Positions 6,089 through 8,839 of a DNA stretch of 8,839 nt are shown here, piece by piece. The DNA lies in the NCBI GenBank assembly GCA_964512045.1, contig CAZEJK010000211.1, positions 1 through 8,839 of the forward strand. The letters are read 5' to 3'. Below the pieces are notes generated by a model. It was not told the origin of the DNA. It saw only the letters and a program-made list of their open reading frames with translations, and made no database searches. The stretch comes from CAZEJK01 sp964512045 (GTDB lineage Bacteria > Acidobacteriota > Thermoanaerobaculia > Thermoanaerobaculales > Sulfomarinibacteraceae). Numbering within the stretch: position 1 is the first letter of the stretch; every line of letters begins with the position of its first letter. The translations under genes and the position numbers were made by a program.

Positions 6089-8839
6089 ATGCAACGACTC
6101 GTCTGTGCCGCGCTGACGGTCAGCTGGCTGCTGATCGCAGTCGGAGGCGCCACTGCAACCGACGCCCCGCTCTGGCTCCGCTCATCGGCGATCTCGCCCG
6201 ACGGCGCCACCATCGTGTTCAGCCACGCCGGCGACCTGTGGAAGGTCCCGGCCACCGGCGGAGCGGCGGTCCCGCTCACCCTCCACGACGCCTACGACAC
6301 CGGTCCCGTCTGGTCGCCGGACGGGAAGACGATCGCGTTCCGCTCCGACCGCTACGGCAACTTCGACGTGTTCACCATTCCGGTGACCGGCGGCGCGGCC
6401 AACCGGCTCACCTTCCACTCCTCAGACGACACCCCGACCAGCTTCACACCAGACGGCTCGGCTGTCCTGTTCGAGGCTGTCCGCCTGGACAGCGCCAGCA
6501 ACGTCCAGTTCCCATCGCGGCGCGCCCAGCCGGAGCTGTACCGGGTGGCGATCGACGGCGGCATGCCCAAGCAGGTGCTGACCACTCCGGCCATCTACGC
6601 CAGCTTCGACAGCGCCGAGCAGCGCCTCGCCTACTCCGACCAGAACGGCCTCGAGAACGAGTTCCGCAAGCACGACACCTCGTCGTTCACCCGCGACCTG
6701 TGGATCTGGGACGTGGCCTCGAACCAGCACACCCGCCTCACCGAGCTCGGCTACGACGACCGCCAGCCGGTGTGGAGCCCCGACGAGACGGCGCTGTACT
6801 ACCTCTCCGAGCGCAGCGGCAGCTTCAACGTGTGGCGGCTCGACATCGACGACCCGGCCGGAGCGGTCCAGATCACCGACCACGCCGTGCACCCTGTTCG
6901 CTACCTGTCCATCGCCGACGACGGCACCCTCTGCTACACCTTTGACGGCGACATCTGGACCCGCTCGCTGGATGCGGATGCCAGCCAGCGCCTCGAGATC
7001 ACGGTCGCAGCCGACCGCCGCGGCCAGGACATCGAGCACGTCAGCGTCGCCCGCGAGATCGGCGAGATGGACGTGTCGCCCGACGGCTCGGAGATCGCCT
7101 TCATCGCACGCGGCGAGGTGTTCGTGACGTCCAGCGAGCACGACGTCACCCGCCGAATCACCAACACGCCCGAGCAGGAGCGCTCCGTCAGCTTCTCGCC
7201 CGACGGCCGCAGCCTGCTGTACGCCTCCGAGCGCAACGGCAGCTGGAACCTGTACCGCACCGACCTCACCGACGACGACGAGCTCGCCTTCTACACCGCC
7301 ACCGCGTTCGCCGAGAAGCCGATCCTCGAGATCGAGGCCGAGACGTTCCAGCCGGCATGGTCGCCGGACGGCACGGAGGTCGCCTTCCTCGAGGAGCGCA
7401 CCGAGCTCAAGGTCATCAACCTGGAGTCGGGCGAGACCCGCACCATCGTGCCGCGCGACGTCAACTACTCCTACGCAGATGGTGACCAGTGGTACCAGTG
7501 GTCGCCCGACGGCAAGTGGTTCCTGGTCAGCTTCCTCAGCGAGGGCCGATGGTCCGCAGAGGCGGGCCTGGTCGCCTCCGACGGCTCCGGCGAGATCATC
7601 AACCTGACCGAGAGCGGGTATGAGGACATGCACCCGAAGTGGGCGCTCGAGGGCGAGGCGATGCTCTGGTTCACCGACCGCCACGGCATGCGCCGGCATG
7701 CGGGCTACGGCTCCCAGGATGACATCTATCTCGCGTTCTTCACCCAGGAGGCGTGGGACCGGTTCCGGCTGTCCGAGGCCGAGCTCGAGCTCGCCAAGGA
7801 GCTGGAAAAAAAGAAGAAGAAGGCTGAGAAGTCCGAAGAGAACGGTGACGACGAGGAGAAGAAGGACGCCGAGGAAAACGGCGATGAGGACGAGGACGGC
7901 CCGAAGCTGGCCGACCCGGTGGACATCAACGTCGACAACCTGGAGGACCGCACCGCCCGTCTGACCCTCCACTCGACGTTCATGACCGACGCAGTGCTCA
8001 CGCCCGACGGCGAGACGCTTCTCTTCCTCGCCCGCTATGACGAGGGCTTCGACCTGTGGAAGTACGCCCACCGCACCAAGAAGCTCGAGCGCCTGGCCGA
8101 GCTCGGCGCGGACCGTGCAGGCGCCCTGCAGCTCGACACCAAGGGCAAGAAGGCGTTCCTGGTCGCCGACCGCCGGCTGATGACCGTCGAGGTGGACTCC
8201 GGCAAGGCCAAGCCCGTGTCACTGTCCGCGACCATGAAGCTCGACGCTGCCGCCGAGCGCGCCTACATGTTCGAGCACGCCTGGCGTCAGACGTACAAGA
8301 AGTTCCTGGTCGAGGACATGCACGGCGTCGACTGGCCCGCCATGAAGGCGTACTACCAGCAGTTCCTGCCGTCGATCCACACCAACTGGGAGTTTGCCGA
8401 GCTGCTCAGCGAGATGCTCGGTGAGCTCAACGCCTCGCACACCGGCTCCGGCTACCGGCCGGACCGCGACAACGCCGACAGCACCGCCTCCCTGGCGTTC
8501 TTCCCGGACCTTGAGCACACTGGCGACGGCATCAAGGTCGAAGAGATCATCGAGGGCAGCCCGCTCCAGCAGGCCGACTCGAAGATCGAGCCCGGCGTGG
8601 TGATCACCGCCATCGACGGCACCGAGATCGCAGCCGGCATGAACTGGTACCCGCTGCTCGACCGCAAGGCCGACACCCGCATCCGTCTCACGCTGCAGCA
8701 CGACGACGACACCTGGGAGGAGACGGTCAAGCCGATCTCGCAGCGCGAGCTCGGCCAGCTCCTGTACGAGCGCTGGGTCCGCTCCCGCCGCGCCGAGGTC
8801 GAGCGCCTGTCCGACGGCCGGCTCGGCTACGCCCACATC
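6089..8839 (+). CDS. Secreted tricorn-type S41 peptidase, 3' end outside window
   Basis: The frame stays open for 917 codons to the window edge. The protein begins with a signal peptide (cleavage probably after ATA at 21-23), so it is likely periplasmic. Residues about 28-320 form a first beta-propeller of SPDG/LWKV-type blades, for example SPDGKTIAFRSDRYGNFDVF. A second propeller occupies about 325-720 and is interrupted by a charged Lys/Glu/Asp linker (about 570-606). The tricorn C1 domain follows (MFEHAWRQTYKKF onward), with ASH at 782-784; S783 and H784 correspond to the catalytic Ser745-His746 of Thermoplasma tricorn. A PDZ domain spans about 803-885. The window ends at DGRLGYAHI, the start of the S41 core, so the nucleophile serine and glutamate are not visible. 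The family trims peptides. An in-frame A AAA AAG heptamer occurs at 7807-7813. The assignment is confident, the peptide substrate unknown. Confidence 0.93.
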   Translation, partial: MQRLVCAALTVSWLLIAVGGATATDAPLWLRSSAISPDGATIVFSHAGDLWKVPATGGAAVPLTLHDAYDTGPVWSPDGKTIAFRSDRYGNFDVFTIPVTGGAANRLTFHSSDDTPTSFTPDGSAVLFEAVRLDSASNVQFPSRRAQPELYRVAIDGGMPKQVLTTPAIYASFDSAEQRLAYSDQNGLENEFRKHDTSSFTRDLWIWDVASNQHTRLTELGYDDRQPVWSPDETALYYLSERSGSFNVWRLDIDDPAGAVQITDHAVHPVRYLSIADDGTLCYTFDGDIWTRSLDADASQRLEITVAADRRGQDIEHVSVAREIGEMDVSPDGSEIAFIARGEVFVTSSEHDVTRRITNTPEQERSVSFSPDGRSLLYASERNGSWNLYRTDLTDDDELAFYTATAFAEKPILEIEAETFQPAWSPDGTEVAFLEERTELKVINLESGETRTIVPRDVNYSYADGDQWYQWSPDGKWFLVSFLSEGRWSAEAGLVASDGSGEIINLTESGYEDMHPKWALEGEAMLWFTDRHGMRRHAGYGSQDDIYLAFFTQEAWDRFRLSEAELELAKELEKKKKKAEKSEENGDDEEKKDAEENGDEDEDGPKLADPVDINVDNLEDRTARLTLHSTFMTDAVLTPDGETLLFLARYDEGFDLWKYAHRTKKLERLAELGADRAGALQLDTKGKKAFLVADRRLMTVEVDSGKAKPVSLSATMKLDAAAERAYMFEHAWRQTYKKFLVEDMHGVDWPAMKAYYQQFLPSIHTNWEFAELLSEMLGELNASHTGSGYRPDRDNADSTASLAFFPDLEHTGDGIKVEEIIEGSPLQQADSKIEPGVVITAIDGTEIAAGMNWYPLLDRKADTRIRLTLQHDDDTWEETVKPISQRELGQLLYERWVRSRRAEVERLSDGRLGYAHI
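7796..7827 (+). other. Possible -1 frameshift signal inside the tricorn-like gene
   Basis: Codons GAA AAA AAG place the heptamer A AAA AAG (7807-7813) in the exact phase of the E. coli dnaX slippery site. An SD-like AAGGAG lies upstream at 7796-7801, closer than the roughly 10-nt spacing in dnaX. A -1 slip would read GAA GAA GAA GGC and stop at TGA 7825-7827, giving a product of about 579 residues. I saw no strong downstream stem. The alternative is that it is merely a lysine-rich linker. Confidence 0.3.

Noticed and set aside
5895..6116. Small open frame in the divergent region before the protease
   Set aside because: It overlaps the likely promoters and the protease start, lacks a ribosome site, and its Arg/Ser/His-rich translation resembles non-coding GC-rich DNA.
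6422..8071. 549-codon antisense open frame over the protease gene
   Set aside because: It is a shadow of GC-rich coding sequence: Leu/Val/Gly/Glu-rich with no recognisable domain, opposite a gene with clear tricorn domains. A similar antisense frame at 8219-8836 is rejected for the same reason.

Overview
The window is high-GC bacterial DNA with long open frames and a strong preference for G/C at third codon positions. It carries six protein genes. The gene set is a DUF937 protein, an ADP-ribosylglycohydrolase, a giant two-component-regulator beta-propeller sensor, a secreted YceI protein and a secreted tricorn-type protease. Together with abundant short palindromic intergenic repeats, it resembles environmental Acidobacteriota (for example Thermoanaerobaculia-like genomes). 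That assignment is an inference from gene families; no phylogenetic marker is present.

Layout from left to right. Bases 1-306 are non-coding and repeat-rich, with two exact 37-bp direct repeats, each holding a 7-bp hairpin. A DUF937 gene follows (307-906, +) and converges on an ADP-ribosylglycohydrolase gene (952-1749, -). The next gap (1750-2131) lies between divergent genes. It holds a REPIN-like pair of inverted palindromes (1915-1987), another hairpin (2018-2033) and a possible leaderless promoter. The propeller sensor (2132-4756, +) and a stand-alone receiver-domain response regulator (4731-5135, +) overlap and form one signalling unit. A 135-bp convergent gap with a GC hairpin separates them from a YceI-family gene (5271-5867, -). 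A divergent intergenic region (5868-6088) then leads into a tricorn-like peptidase gene (6089 to beyond the window end, +), which is cut off before the nucleophile-bearing core.

The most notable point is the signalling pair. The sensor has a signal peptide, about 14 propeller motifs, a Y_Y_Y domain, a transmembrane helix and a clear histidine-kinase H-box, but it stops before any ATP-binding catalytic domain. The next gene is a receiver domain with all phosphorylation residues and no output domain. If the reading is right, the pair cannot start phosphorylation alone and needs a kinase, or small-molecule phosphodonor, in trans. Two further points deserve a look. One is the REPIN-like element. 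The other is a dnaX-like in-frame A AAA AAG heptamer with an upstream AAGGAG in the protease gene, at the only AAA lysine codon I found there. No mobile-element genes, CRISPR arrays, tRNAs or rRNAs were seen.
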